Assembly: GCF_030161095.1 (NCBI RefSeq)
Contig: NZ_BSPP01000005.1
Coordinates: 1 to 64,000 of the forward strand
DNA from: Cypionkella aquatica
GTDB lineage: Bacteria > Pseudomonadota > Alphaproteobacteria > Rhodobacterales > Rhodobacteraceae
Direction of reading: 5' to 3'
DNA length: 64,000 nucleotides
Both the position numbers and the translations under genes were made by a program. A model generated the notes under the pieces. The model ran no database searches. It was given only the letters and a program-made list of their open reading frames with translations, and was not told where the DNA came from. Every line of letters starts with the position of its first letter. The stretch's first letter is position 1. Shown here in pieces: positions 47,663 to 56,119 of this stretch.

Positions 47663-48733
47663 TCAGTTAGCCGCGAGCCATGCGTTGAAGCGGTCGTTCA
47701 GCTCTGCGTCATGATCGACCCAGAATTCAAACGACGAACCCAAGGCATTTGCCATGTTTTCCGGTGCTGTCGGCACGTTCGGACCCATCAGGGTCTTGCC
47801 GTCCTTGTACATGATCGGCGTGGCGTTGGCCGATTTGCGTGCCGGACCATAAGAGATCTGGGTTGCTTGCGCCTGCATGCCTTCGGTCGAGGTCGAATAA
47901 GCGATGAACTGCAACGCTTCTTCTTTGTTCGGTGCGCCCTTCGGGATCACATACATTTCGTTTTCAAAGATTTGCGCATCCCAAACGATCTGGAACGGCT
48001 TGCCTTCACCGATAGCGGCGTTGAAAATCCGGCCATTATAGGCCGAAGTCATTGCAACTTCGCCGTCAGCCAGCAGTTGCGGCGGTTGTGCGCCAGCTTC
48101 CCACCACACCACGTCTTTTTTGATGGTGTCGAGTTTTGCAAATGCCTTATCAACGCCTTCCGGGGTGCCCAAGGTCGCATAAACGTCAGCCGGAGCCACG
48201 CCATCCGCCATCAGCGCAAATTCCAGAACGGCTTTAGCGCCTTTGTGCAGGCCGCGCTTGCCGGGGAACTTGGTCAGGTCAAAGAAATCCGCAGCCGTTT
48301 TCGGGCCCTCGGGGAACTTGGTGGTGTCATAGGCGAAGATTGTCGCCCAGATGTCGGTCGAAACGCCGCAATCGGTCAAAGCGCCGGGCAGGAAGTCATC
48401 TGCAACCGGGGTGCCATCCGCGCCAGCCGGCAAGGATGCAGGGTCGATCGTCTCAAGCACGCCTTCGTCACAAAGACGGATTGCATCGGCATATTCAACC
48501 GAAGCCACGTCGACGGTGACGTTGCCAGCCTCGACCATGGCTTTGATCGGGGTGGCGGGGTTGTCGCTGTCGGTCATCGTGGTGGCGATGCCGGTTTTGG
48601 CAGCGAACGGCTTGACGTGTGCTTCGGTTTGCGCAGCACCGTAAGCGCCGCCCCACGACATCACCGTGACATCAGCCTGAGCGGCAAATGCAAGGCTGGT
48701 CAGGGCGGTGGACAGAACGAGAAGTTTCTTCAT
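47663..48733 (-). CDS. Periplasmic polyamine-type substrate-binding protein
   Basis: 356 residues with a signal peptide (MKKLLVLSTALTSLAFAAQA). The mature part opens DVTVMSWGGAYGAAQTEAHVKPF, the PotD/PotF-like pattern, and contains NVTVDVASVEYADAIRLCDEG and a C-terminal helical region ending FNAWLAAN. The ligand may be putrescine, spermidine or agmatine. GGGAGACC lies upstream of the start, and the open frame extends 37 codons further without a signal sequence. It follows the ATPase gene by 71 bases. Confidence 0.92.
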   Translation of the reverse strand: MKKLLVLSTALTSLAFAAQADVTVMSWGGAYGAAQTEAHVKPFAAKTGIATTMTDSDNPATPIKAMVEAGNVTVDVASVEYADAIRLCDEGVLETIDPASLPAGADGTPVADDFLPGALTDCGVSTDIWATIFAYDTTKFPEGPKTAADFFDLTKFPGKRGLHKGAKAVLEFALMADGVAPADVYATLGTPEGVDKAFAKLDTIKKDVVWWEAGAQPPQLLADGEVAMTSAYNGRIFNAAIGEGKPFQIVWDAQIFENEMYVIPKGAPNKEEALQFIAYSTSTEGMQAQATQISYGPARKSANATPIMYKDGKTLMGPNVPTAPENMANALGSSFEFWVDHDAELNDRFNAWLAAN

Positions 48734-48804
48734 CGAGGTCTCCCAGGTTGGATAAGGACGTTTGTTAAGTGGCCGCGTCCCTGCGGCCGCCCCATTTTCG
48801 GGGA

Positions 48805-49908
48805 TCACATTGGATCGAGTGCGCGGGCGTCTTGCGGCGCCCAACCGATCTTGATTTTCTCACCCGGAGACAGCATGCGCTGCCCCAAGGTATTGCGTGA
48901 CTTGATCACGAATTCATCCGATCCGGCAACACGCAAACGTGTGCGGAACAGATCGCCCATGTAAATGAACTCCATCACTTCTGCGTCGATGGTATGCGCG
49001 CCTGCGGGCATCATCTCGGGCTTGTATTCAACCCGTTCTGGGCGGATCGACACCAGCGTTTTTGCACCTTTTTCCGACACGTTCACTGGCGTCGCATCAA
49101 TCACTTCGCCCGTCGTCAGACGCACGGTGCATTTGCCGTCACCTATCGATTCGATCACGCCGGGCAACTTGTTGTTCTCGCCGATGAACTGCGCCACAAA
49201 GCTGTTGTCAGGGCGTTCATACAGATCAGAGGGGCTGGCAAGCTGCTGGATGCGGCCATCGTTGAACACGGCGACACGGTCCGACATCGTCAATGCCTCG
49301 CCCTGATCATGCGTCACATAGACAACAGTGATGCCAAGGCTTTCATGCAAGTGCTTGATTTCAAACTGCATATGCTCGCGCAGCTGCTTGTCCAACGCGC
49401 CCAAGGGTTCGTCCATCAGCACCAGAGACGGATCAAACACCAAAGCCCGCGCCAAGGCGATCCGCTGCTGTTGGCCGCCCGAAAGCTGCGCCGGACGGCG
49501 GTTGATGAACGAATACATCTGCACCATATCCAGCGCGCGTTTGACCTTGGCCTCGCGCTCGGATTTGCCAATGCCGCGCACTTCCAGCGGGAAGGACAGG
49601 TTTTCACCCACCGTCATATGCGGAAACAAAGCGTAGTTCTGGAACACCATGCCGATGCCGCGCTTATGCGGCGGCACTTCGTTGATATTGGTGCCGTCCA
49701 GCATGATCCGCCCATGCGTCGCGGTTTCAAACCCGGCCAGCATCATCAGGCAAGTGGTCTTGCCCGAGCCCGATGGCCCCAACATCGTCAGAAACTCACC
49801 TTTGCCAATCGATAGGTTCAGGTCTTTGACGACCAATGACACGCCGTCATAGCTTTTCTGCACGTGCTCAAAAGCGACGAAAGCGTCGTTCGGGCTGGTT
49901 GAAACCAC
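48805..49908 (-). CDS. ABC transporter ATP-binding protein, PotA/PotG-like
   Basis: 367 residues. The nucleotide-binding domain has Walker A GPSGSGKTT near residue 45, the Q-loop FQNYALFPHMTVGEN, the signature LSGGQQQRIALARAL near residue 145, and Walker B LVLMDEPLGALD. A C-terminal TOBE-type regulatory domain runs from about residue 250. The start is GTG (VVSTSPNDAF) with GGGGAGA 7 bases upstream; the open frame extends 37 codons further. First gene of the importer operon: ATPase, binding protein, two permeases, agmatinase. Confidence 0.95.
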   Translation of the reverse strand: MVSTSPNDAFVAFEHVQKSYDGVSLVVKDLNLSIGKGEFLTMLGPSGSGKTTCLMMLAGFETATHGRIMLDGTNINEVPPHKRGIGMVFQNYALFPHMTVGENLSFPLEVRGIGKSEREAKVKRALDMVQMYSFINRRPAQLSGGQQQRIALARALVFDPSLVLMDEPLGALDKQLREHMQFEIKHLHESLGITVVYVTHDQGEALTMSDRVAVFNDGRIQQLASPSDLYERPDNSFVAQFIGENNKLPGVIESIGDGKCTVRLTTGEVIDATPVNVSEKGAKTLVSIRPERVEYKPEMMPAGAHTIDAEVMEFIYMGDLFRTRLRVAGSDEFVIKSRNTLGQRMLSPGEKIKIGWAPQDARALDPM

Positions 49909-50157
49909 GCCAATCTCCCCATGTATCCGGCAGTTTTCCTGCGCTTGTCCTATACGCTTACGGCAAGGGCCTAGCAGATGGCAATTCCCGATTACGCAGG
50001 GTGAAGGTCGCACGGTCAAACTGGTTCAATCGGGCATTTTGCGCCCTGTTTGCCGCTTAGAACGGCAGTTGATGAACCAAGTGGCAGTCGGATCGGCTGA
50101 GGCATGCGCTTGGAAACAGAGTTTCAGCACAGGAATCATCGCAATGTTGGCGCTAAC

Positions 50158-50185
50158 CGATTCTGTGACTGCTTGCACAGAATCG
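50158..50185. promoter_or_regulatory. Perfect 10-bp inverted repeat, possible operator
   Basis: CGATTCTGTG (50158-50167) and CACAGAATCG (50176-50185) are perfect inverted arms with an 8-base spacer, 250 bases upstream of the importer ATPase gene. Neither side carries a T tract, so a terminator is unlikely. Confidence 0.5.
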
Positions 50186-50285
50186 CCCCTCTGCGGACAA
50201 ATACGACGCCCTGCCGATTTATTAGGCAGAGATGAAACCAGTATGACGGAACGGAGGTGATGACAGGGTCGCCGCTGTCAGATCA

Positions 50286-50324
50286 AATGAAAACGGGTTG
50301 GCGAGCTATGCTCTAACCAACCCG
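50286..50324 (-). terminator. Terminator of tRNA-Leu
   Basis: Minus strand: CGGGTTGG / CCAACCCG stem with a small inner GAGC / GCTC stem, followed by TTTTCATTT, 8 bases past the tRNA CCA end. Confidence 0.85.
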
Positions 50325-50332
50325 AGGTCCAG

Positions 50333-50419
50333 TGGTGCGGATGAAAAGACTCGAACTTTCACTCCGATTAAAGAACAGCGACCTCAACGCTGCGCGTCTA
50401 CCAATTCCGCCACATCCGC
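50333..50419 (-). tRNA. tRNA-Leu (anticodon GAG)
   Basis: An 87-nt cloverleaf reads on the minus strand. The acceptor arm GCGGATG pairs with CATCCGC and is followed by A and an encoded CCA. The D-arm is GGCGGAATTGGTAGACGC, typical of tRNA-Leu. The anticodon stem CAGCG / CGCTG holds loop TTGAGGT, giving anticodon GAG. A long class II variable arm and the GTTCGAGTC T-loop complete the fold. Confidence 0.96.
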
Positions 50420-50568
50420 ACGACTGGGCCTCGGGTGGCGGCTATGTAGCCGCACTGTGGCGCGATGAAAAGGGGGATTCTGCACGGCACCCGGCTTTGC
50501 CCACCGCCGCGGTTGCAATCTGTCGCCGCCCGCGCCATCTGTGAGCCACAGAACAAAGGAGATCGCCG

Positions 50569-51234
50569 GTGAACCCCGTGCAATGGCAGCATCTTGCGGG
50601 ACTTGCGCCCTATGCCGAAACCCTGACCGCGATGGAGGCGCGCGCCGCCGCGATTGCTGCAGGCGAGGCATCAGAGGCGATCTGGCTGCTGGAACACCCG
50701 CCGCTTTACACCGCAGGCACGTCGGCCAAACCCGAAGATCTGACCGACCCTGATCGGTTTCCCGTCTTTTCAGCCGGTCGTGGCGGCCAATATACCTATC
50801 ACGGCCCCGGCCAGCGCGTGGCGTATACCATGCTAGATCTGAACCAGCGCGGCCGCGATGTGCGGCAGTTCGTCTGCGCGCTGGAAAACTGGGTGATCGC
50901 GACCCTTGCGGAATTCAACGTCAAGGGCGAGCGTCGAGCGGGCAGGGTTGGCGTCTGGGTCGTCCGCCCAGATCTGCCCACCAATCCCGATGGCAGCCCG
51001 CGCGAAGACAAAATCGCCGCCATCGGCGTGAAATTGCGCCGATGGGTGTCATTTCACGGCATCTCGATCAACGTCGAACCCGATCTGTCACATTTCTCGG
51101 GCATCGTGCCCTGCGGCATTACGGATCACGGCGTCACCAGTCTGGTCGATCTGGGCCTGCCCGTCACTATGGCTGACCTTGATGCCGCCTTGATCAGTTG
51201 CTTTCCGCGCGCCTTCAATCAGCTGCGTGCCTGA
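50569..51234 (+). CDS. lipB: Octanoyl-[ACP]:protein N-octanoyltransferase
   Basis: 221 residues. It moves octanoyl from ACP onto lipoyl domains of 2-oxoacid dehydrogenases. Motifs: [17 protein letters not shown] near residue 68, [22 protein letters not shown] (catalytic Lys) near residue 150, and SGIVPCGI with the catalytic Cys near residue 186. The start is GTG with AAAGGAG upstream. Divergent from tRNA-Leu. Confidence 0.95.
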   Translation: MNPVQWQHLAGLAPYAETLTAMEARAAAIAAGEASEAIWLLEHPPLYTAGTSAKPEDLTDPDRFPVFSAGRGGQYTYHGPGQRVAYTMLDLNQRGRDVRQFVCALENWVIATLAEFNVKGERRAGRVGVWVVRPDLPTNPDGSPREDKIAAIGVKLRRWVSFHGISINVEPDLSHFSGIVPCGITDHGVTSLVDLGLPVTMADLDAALISCFPRAFNQLRA

Positions 51235-51760
51235 CCAAACCGCCGTGAGGTTTACGCCTCACGGACAGCGCTCGCTTTAACGGTCAAAGTCAGGCTGCGA
51301 CATATCGACCGATCCCGCCACCGCTTCAACCTGCGTCATAGCTATCACGATCCGACAGGCAGGCCGATGATGGTGGCCACAGCAGCCAAGAACAAGCTTT
51401 CGCAGCTTATCCTTTCAAGGTTTTCCAAAGCCAGCACTCGCAAGCTTCCGCTGCAGCAGTGGGTCATGTAACTCATTGACAGCACAGGGGCAGATGTCTG
51501 GCGACATCCGCGCCAAAGGATCAGACCTAAGTCTGCGCGGCGCGGCCGCTATCCGCTCGATATGCCCAACATTTCGGGCGCAGCGGTTGGTGCGTAGTGA
51601 GCCCGTAATTCCGGGTCGAAATGTGCGCAGTTGCAAGATTTTCTTGACGCAGATCAAACTCTGACATTGCCCTGCCCGCGGCCTCAATCTAGATACATCT
51701 TGTAATCCGGCATGGTGCCTCCATGCGCGGACAAGAATGTAACGACAACGGGAGACGCCA
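51235..51760. other. 526-bp intergenic region upstream of ctaD
   Basis: No gene recognised. It holds a perfect 8-bp hairpin CCGTGAGG / CCTCACGG (51243-51264) directly after lipB without a U tract, an FnrL-type box at 51644-51657, and presumably the ctaD promoter. Short open frames in it have no conserved look. Confidence 0.55.
51644..51657. promoter_or_regulatory. FnrL-type binding site
   Basis: TTGAC-N4-ATCAA matches the Fnr/FnrL consensus TTGAT-N4-ATCAA with one change (C for T) that is common in Rhodobacter FnrL sites. It is centred about 110 bases upstream of the ctaD start, suggesting oxygen-dependent control of the aa3 oxidase. Confidence 0.72.
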
Positions 51761-53431
51761 ATGGCCGACGCAGCCATCCATGGCCACGACCATGAGCAAC
51801 GCAGCTTTTTCACCCGCTGGTTCATGTCGACGAACCATAAGGATATCGGGATCCTCTATCTGTTCACCTCGGGCCTTGTCGGTCTGATCTCGGTGATCTT
51901 CACGGTCTATATGCGGCTCGAACTGATGGAGCCGGGTGTGCAGTACATGTGCATGGAGGGGATGCGCTTTATCGCGGATGCCGCCCGTGAATGTACCCCC
52001 AACGGCCATGTCTGGAACGCGACCGTCACCGCACACGGCATCCTGATGATGTTCTTTGTGGTGATTCCCGCGCTGTTCGGTGGCTTTGGCAACTACTTCA
52101 TGCCGCTGCAGATCGGCGCGCCGGATATGGCGTTCCCGCGGATGAACAACCTGTCGTACTGGATGTATGTCGCCGGCACCTCGTTGGCCGTGGCATCCTT
52201 GTTCGCGCCGGGTGGTGAAGACCAGTTGGGCGCGGGCGTGGGCTGGGTGCTTTATCCGCCACTGTCAACGCGCGAATCCGGCTATTCGATGGACCTTGCG
52301 ATTTTCGCGGTTCACCTCTCGGGTGCCTCGTCGATCCTTGGTGCGATCAACATGATCACCACCTTCCTGAACATGCGCACGCCGGGGATGACCTTGCATA
52401 AAGTGCCGTTGTTCGGCTGGTCGATCTTTGTGACCGCATGGCTGATCTTGCTGGCGCTGCCGGTTCTGGCGGGCGCAATTACCATGCTGCTGACCGACCG
52501 TAACTTCGGCACCACCTTCTTCGACCCCGCTGGTGGCGGCGATCCGATTCTGTATCAGCACATCCTGTGGTTCTTCGGCCACCCGGAAGTGTATATCATC
52601 GTGATCCCGGCTTTCGGAATCATCAGCCAGGTGATCTCGACCTTCTCGCGCAAACCGATCTTCGGCTATCTGCCGATGGTTTACGCAATGGTCGCCATCG
52701 GCGTGCTGGGCTTCGTCGTCTGGGCGCACCACATGTATACCGTGGGCATGTCACTTTCGCAGCAAAGCTACTTCATGCTGGCCACCATGGTGATCGCGGT
52801 GCCGACAGGCATCAAGATCTTCTCTTGGATTGCCACCATGTGGGGCGGCTCGATCGAGTTCAAAACCCCGATGCTCTGGGCTTTTGGCTTCTTGTTCCTG
52901 TTCACCGTCGGCGGCGTGACTGGCATCGTGTTGTCGCAGGCCCCAGTGGACCGCGCCTACCACGACACCTATTACGTGATCGCGCACTTCCACTACGTGA
53001 TGTCTCTGGGCGCTGTGTTCGGCATCTTTGCGGGTATCTACTTCTGGTTCGGCAAAATGTCGGGCCGTCAGTATCCGGAATGGGCAGGCCATGTGCACTT
53101 CTGGATGATGTTCATTGGTGCCAACATCACCTTCTTCCCGCAGCACTTCCTGGGTCGTCAAGGCATGCCGCGCCGCTACATCGACTATCCCGAGGCCTAT
53201 GCCTACTGGAACTATGTCTCGTCGCTGGGGGCGTTCCTGTCCTTCGCCTCGTTCGTGTTCTTCATCGGCATCGTGTTCTACGCATTGCTGTGGGGCAAGA
53301 AAGTCACCCAGAACAACTACTGGAACGAATACGCCGACACGCTGGAATGGACCCTGCCCTGCCCGCCGCCCGAACACACGTTCGAGCAACTGCCCAAGCA
53401 GAGCGACTGGGACCACAACCGCGGCCACTAA
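51761..53431 (+). CDS. ctaD: Cytochrome c oxidase subunit I (aa3-type)
   Basis: 556-residue core subunit of the terminal oxidase holding heme a, heme a3 and CuB, with twelve transmembrane helices. Ligand regions: [15 protein letters not shown] (heme a His), [16 protein letters not shown] (CuB His and the His-Tyr cross-link region), WAHHMYTVG (CuB His pair) and [15 protein letters not shown] (heme a3 and heme a His). K- and D-channel type residues sit in helices as in the A1 family. No ctaC or ctaE genes are in the window. In Rhodobacter the subunit I gene is commonly separate. Confidence 0.97.
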   Translation: MADAAIHGHDHEQRSFFTRWFMSTNHKDIGILYLFTSGLVGLISVIFTVYMRLELMEPGVQYMCMEGMRFIADAARECTPNGHVWNATVTAHGILMMFFVVIPALFGGFGNYFMPLQIGAPDMAFPRMNNLSYWMYVAGTSLAVASLFAPGGEDQLGAGVGWVLYPPLSTRESGYSMDLAIFAVHLSGASSILGAINMITTFLNMRTPGMTLHKVPLFGWSIFVTAWLILLALPVLAGAITMLLTDRNFGTTFFDPAGGGDPILYQHILWFFGHPEVYIIVIPAFGIISQVISTFSRKPIFGYLPMVYAMVAIGVLGFVVWAHHMYTVGMSLSQQSYFMLATMVIAVPTGIKIFSWIATMWGGSIEFKTPMLWAFGFLFLFTVGGVTGIVLSQAPVDRAYHDTYYVIAHFHYVMSLGAVFGIFAGIYFWFGKMSGRQYPEWAGHVHFWMMFIGANITFFPQHFLGRQGMPRRYIDYPEAYAYWNYVSSLGAFLSFASFVFFIGIVFYALLWGKKVTQNNYWNEYADTLEWTLPCPPPEHTFEQLPKQSDWDHNRGH

Positions 53432-53447
53432 GCTTCGGTCAGACATC

Positions 53448-53479
53448 AAAAAGCCCCGCAGCGATGCGGGGCTTTTTTT
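53448..53479 (+). terminator. Rho-independent terminator of ctaD
   Basis: AAAAAGCCCCGCA / TGCGGGGCTTTTTTT perfect stem with a 4-base loop, 17 bases after the ctaD stop. Confidence 0.95.
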
Positions 53480-53619
53480 ATGACTGGTATGCAAGACCGC
53501 AGCCAAAAGCCATGCAAAGAAAGCGATGCTCGGCCCCTGCTCAAATGTTTGATCATCCCGGCTATCAGCCTATCTCACCTCTGAAACTGACCCGTAGATT
53601 CCTTCCACAAAGCACCCGC

Positions 53620-54108
53620 ATGCCCTACGAATGGCTCCCTCCCGCTGGCGACGACACCCAACGCCTGCACCTCTGGCCCTACCGCTCCCTCCCCCGGCGC
53701 GGCATGGTTTGGTTTATAGGTTCCACCGCCGCCTTGATCGCGCTGCCGCTGGTCGTGCTGATCGGCTCGCCAATCCTATGGGCGATACTGCCCTTCCTGC
53801 TGGCCGCCATCGCAGCGATCTGGTGGGCGCTTCAGCGCAGTTACAAAGACGGTGAAATCCTTGAAGACCTGAGCCTGAGCGAAACTGAGATCAGCCTTGT
53901 CCGCCACGGCCCGCATGGAAAGCACCAAAGCTGGCAGGCCAATCCGCATTGGGTCCGCGTCACCTTGCACAAAACCAAAGGCCCGGTGCCAGATTACCTG
54001 ACCCTGACCGGCAACGGTCGCGAGGTCGAACTGGGGGCCTTCCTGCCACCCGAAGACCGCGCCGCGCTGGAAATTGATCTGCGCAAACGCCTTGCCGCCC
54101 TGCGCTAA
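53620..54108 (+). CDS. DUF2244-domain membrane protein
   Basis: 162 residues. Two hydrophobic segments (about residues 29-49 and 51-72) are followed by a soluble domain with LSLSETEISLVRHGPHG and the conserved QANPHWVRVTLHKTKG. The family is restricted largely to alphaproteobacteria and often lies near cytochrome oxidase genes, hinting at an oxidase-related role that is unproven. The start was placed at MPYEWLPPAGDD; an upstream ATG at 53542 is in frame but not conserved. A very long open frame overlapping ctaD in the same frame is an artefact of high GC. Confidence 0.85.
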   Translation: MPYEWLPPAGDDTQRLHLWPYRSLPRRGMVWFIGSTAALIALPLVVLIGSPILWAILPFLLAAIAAIWWALQRSYKDGEILEDLSLSETEISLVRHGPHGKHQSWQANPHWVRVTLHKTKGPVPDYLTLTGNGREVELGAFLPPEDRAALEIDLRKRLAALR

Positions 54109-54146
54109 GCGCTGCAAACTTCTTCTGTCATCACAGGGGGGCCGCC

Positions 54147-54527
54147 ATGATCTACCGCTATACCATCCTCTACGTCGCTTCCGTCCCGGAAACGCTGCAA
54201 TTTTACGAAGCCGCCTTCGGCTTTCCCATCGGCTTCCTCCACGAGGGCGGCGATTATGGCGAGTTGATCACTGGCGACACCAAACTGGCGTTCTCTTCCC
54301 ACGCGCTGATGGACAGCATCGGCAAAGAGGTGGCAACCGAACCGCCTGCAAAACCATCCTATGAACTGGCTTTTGAAACCACGGATGTCGCGGCAGCCGT
54401 CGCCCGCGCCATCGACGCAGGGGCCGTGCTGGTCAAACCGATCACCGAAATGCCTTGGGGGCAGACGCTGGCCTATGTCCGTGCCCCCGAAGGCACCTTG
54501 ATCGAGCTTTGCACCCCCACCGCATAA
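54147..54527 (+). CDS. VOC-family (glyoxalase/dioxygenase fold) protein
   Basis: 126 residues with two betaalphabetabetabeta modules: MIYRYTILYVASVPETLQFYEAAFGFP and SYELAFETTDVAAAVARAIDAGAVLV, ending EGTLIELCTP with the C-terminal metal-position Glu. The substrate is not inferable. It stands alone between the DUF2244 and protease genes, same strand. Confidence 0.9.
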   Translation: MIYRYTILYVASVPETLQFYEAAFGFPIGFLHEGGDYGELITGDTKLAFSSHALMDSIGKEVATEPPAKPSYELAFETTDVAAAVARAIDAGAVLVKPITEMPWGQTLAYVRAPEGTLIELCTPTA

Positions 54528-54667
54528 GGCATCAGCGCGCGCGCAAGAATCATTGCACGGCCAAAAGGGGCCGCTAGCATCAGCATATTCAAATTTCCGT
54601 CGACCCGTTTTCAAAGCAGATTTCACCGCGCGCCCACATGACGCGGCATTTCACCCAAGGATTTCCC

Positions 54668-55489
54668 ATGGCCCAGCCTCCCCGTCGTTTTCAACCCGTT
54701 CCCGGCATCACCGTCGATCTGGCGGGCAGTACCCTCAGCATAACGGGCCGCGCCGAGATCTGGGGCCCGCAAGCCAATGCCCTGCGCGCCACCCAGATTC
54801 AAAACACCATTAACAATGCCTGGACCATGCGGGTCGGCGCGGTGGATTTTTCCTGCAACATCATCGTCAGCCACCGCACTTCCAGCGAACCGGGACGTGC
54901 CTTGCAGATTGAGGTGCTCGACATGCCCGGGCCCTCTAACGTGCAGATGCGCGCGGAAGGTCATCCGATGCAACTGAACAACCGCGAGCCTGACGCCTAT
55001 AACTGGACCGCCGCGCATGAATTTGGCCATGTGCTGGGCTTGAACGATCGCTATTCGGAATCTGCCGCCAGCCGGGCCAGCGGCGACAAAGGTGGCCCGC
55101 GCCATACCCCAGCCAATCCGGGATATGAGACCAATATGATGGCCGTTACGGGCGGCACGCTCAGTCTGCAAAACGCGCTTGATCTGGCGAACGAAACCCA
55201 GCCCTCAGAGTGGGGCCTTGATGACGACGACGAGGTGCGCAACTGGGTCAACAACCACACCGCCCAGCAAATTCAGGCGCTTAGCGCAGATGTGCGGCTG
55301 CGCGGGCTCGAGATTCTGATGAACGGCTGGGTCAGTGGCGACGATCTGCGCGCGATGGAACGGCTGATCGGCGGCGTCACCAACGCGATAGAGGCGCGCA
55401 ACATCCGCACCCGCATCGACCCGGTCCGCCTGACCGATCTCGGCCAACGCACCCGTCTGCGCGTCGCGATGGAGCGGATGCCGCGCTAA
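54668..55489 (+). CDS. Metzincin-like zinc metallopeptidase without signal peptide
   Basis: 273 residues. The zinc site is AAHEFGHVLGLNDRY: His117, Glu118, His121 and Asp127, i.e. HExxHxxGxxD, the snapalysin-type variant in which Asp replaces the third His. A Met-turn candidate (Met157/Met158 in ETNMMAVTGG) follows about 30 residues later, supporting the metzincin fold. There is no signal peptide or transmembrane segment, so the export route (if any) is unclear. The last 100 residues are helical and acidic at first. AAGGA lies 7 bases before the start. I do not recognise a named family. Confidence 0.75.
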   Translation: MAQPPRRFQPVPGITVDLAGSTLSITGRAEIWGPQANALRATQIQNTINNAWTMRVGAVDFSCNIIVSHRTSSEPGRALQIEVLDMPGPSNVQMRAEGHPMQLNNREPDAYNWTAAHEFGHVLGLNDRYSESAASRASGDKGGPRHTPANPGYETNMMAVTGGTLSLQNALDLANETQPSEWGLDDDDEVRNWVNNHTAQQIQALSADVRLRGLEILMNGWVSGDDLRAMERLIGGVTNAIEARNIRTRIDPVRLTDLGQRTRLRVAMERMPR

Positions 55490-55492
55490 GCG

Positions 55493-55945
55493 TTACCCCA
55501 GCTGTGCCTTGATCAGCGCCCCCACGGCACCAAAATCCATCATTCCGGTGTATTTGGCCTTCAGCACCGCCATCACCCGGCCCATGTCTTTGATGCTGCT
55601 GGCACCAGCCTCGGCCACTGCCGCCGCAATCGCAGCCTCAAGATCAGCGCCCGTCACCTGCTGCGGCAGGAATTCATTGATCACCGCGATTTCGTTCAGC
55701 TCTTTGGCTTCCAACTCGGGACGCGCGCCTGCCGCATAGGCTTTGGCCGATTCCTGACGTTGTTTCACCATCTTGCCCAGCAGCGCCAGAATGTCGTTTT
55801 CGCCAACCTCGCCACCCTCGCCGCGCGCCGCAATTTCGCGGTCTTTGATCGCCGAAGTGACCATGCGTAGCGTCGAAAGCCGCTCGGCCTGTTTCGCCTT
55901 CATCGCCTCTTTCACCGCCGCTTGCAGACGCTCACGCAACTCCAT
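55493..55945 (-). CDS. GatB/YqeY-domain protein
   Basis: 150-residue cytoplasmic protein. It begins MELRERLQAAVKEAMKAKQAERLSTLRMVTSAIKDREI, the YqeY signature, and ends with the GatB-like tail DMGRVMAVLKAKYTGMMDFGAVGALIKAQL that binds tRNA in GatB. Its role as a stand-alone protein is unclear. AGGGAG precedes the start. The divergent YqeY/carA arrangement is conserved in alphaproteobacteria. The longer open frame to 56314 crosses into carA and is not real. Confidence 0.95.
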   Translation of the reverse strand: MELRERLQAAVKEAMKAKQAERLSTLRMVTSAIKDREIAARGEGGEVGENDILALLGKMVKQRQESAKAYAAGARPELEAKELNEIAVINEFLPQQVTGADLEAAIAAAVAEAGASSIKDMGRVMAVLKAKYTGMMDFGAVGALIKAQLG

Positions 55946-56119
55946 CTTTCGACTCCCTGAAATTCCAATCCGACCATACACCGCCACCCGATCTCGCGCA
56001 ACTGCACCCACAAACCACAAGGCATTGATTAACCTAGACAATCCTTTTGCTGCAAACCCTTGACCCTGCCTGCCCCTGCCACTAGTGTCGCCCGGATTTT
56101 GCCGACAGGAGCCGCAGCC

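Larger units (their letters stand above)
49909..50332. other. 424-bp region upstream of the polyamine importer
   Basis: No gene recognised. It contains the importer promoter, a perfect 10-bp inverted repeat (50158-50185) and, at its right end, the terminator of the tRNA gene. Confidence 0.5.

Noticed and set aside
52567-53619. Long plus-strand open frame across ctaD leading into the DUF2244 gene
   Set aside because: It lies in an alternative frame of the certain ctaD gene and has Arg/His-rich low-complexity translation. Only the part from 53620 has family similarity.
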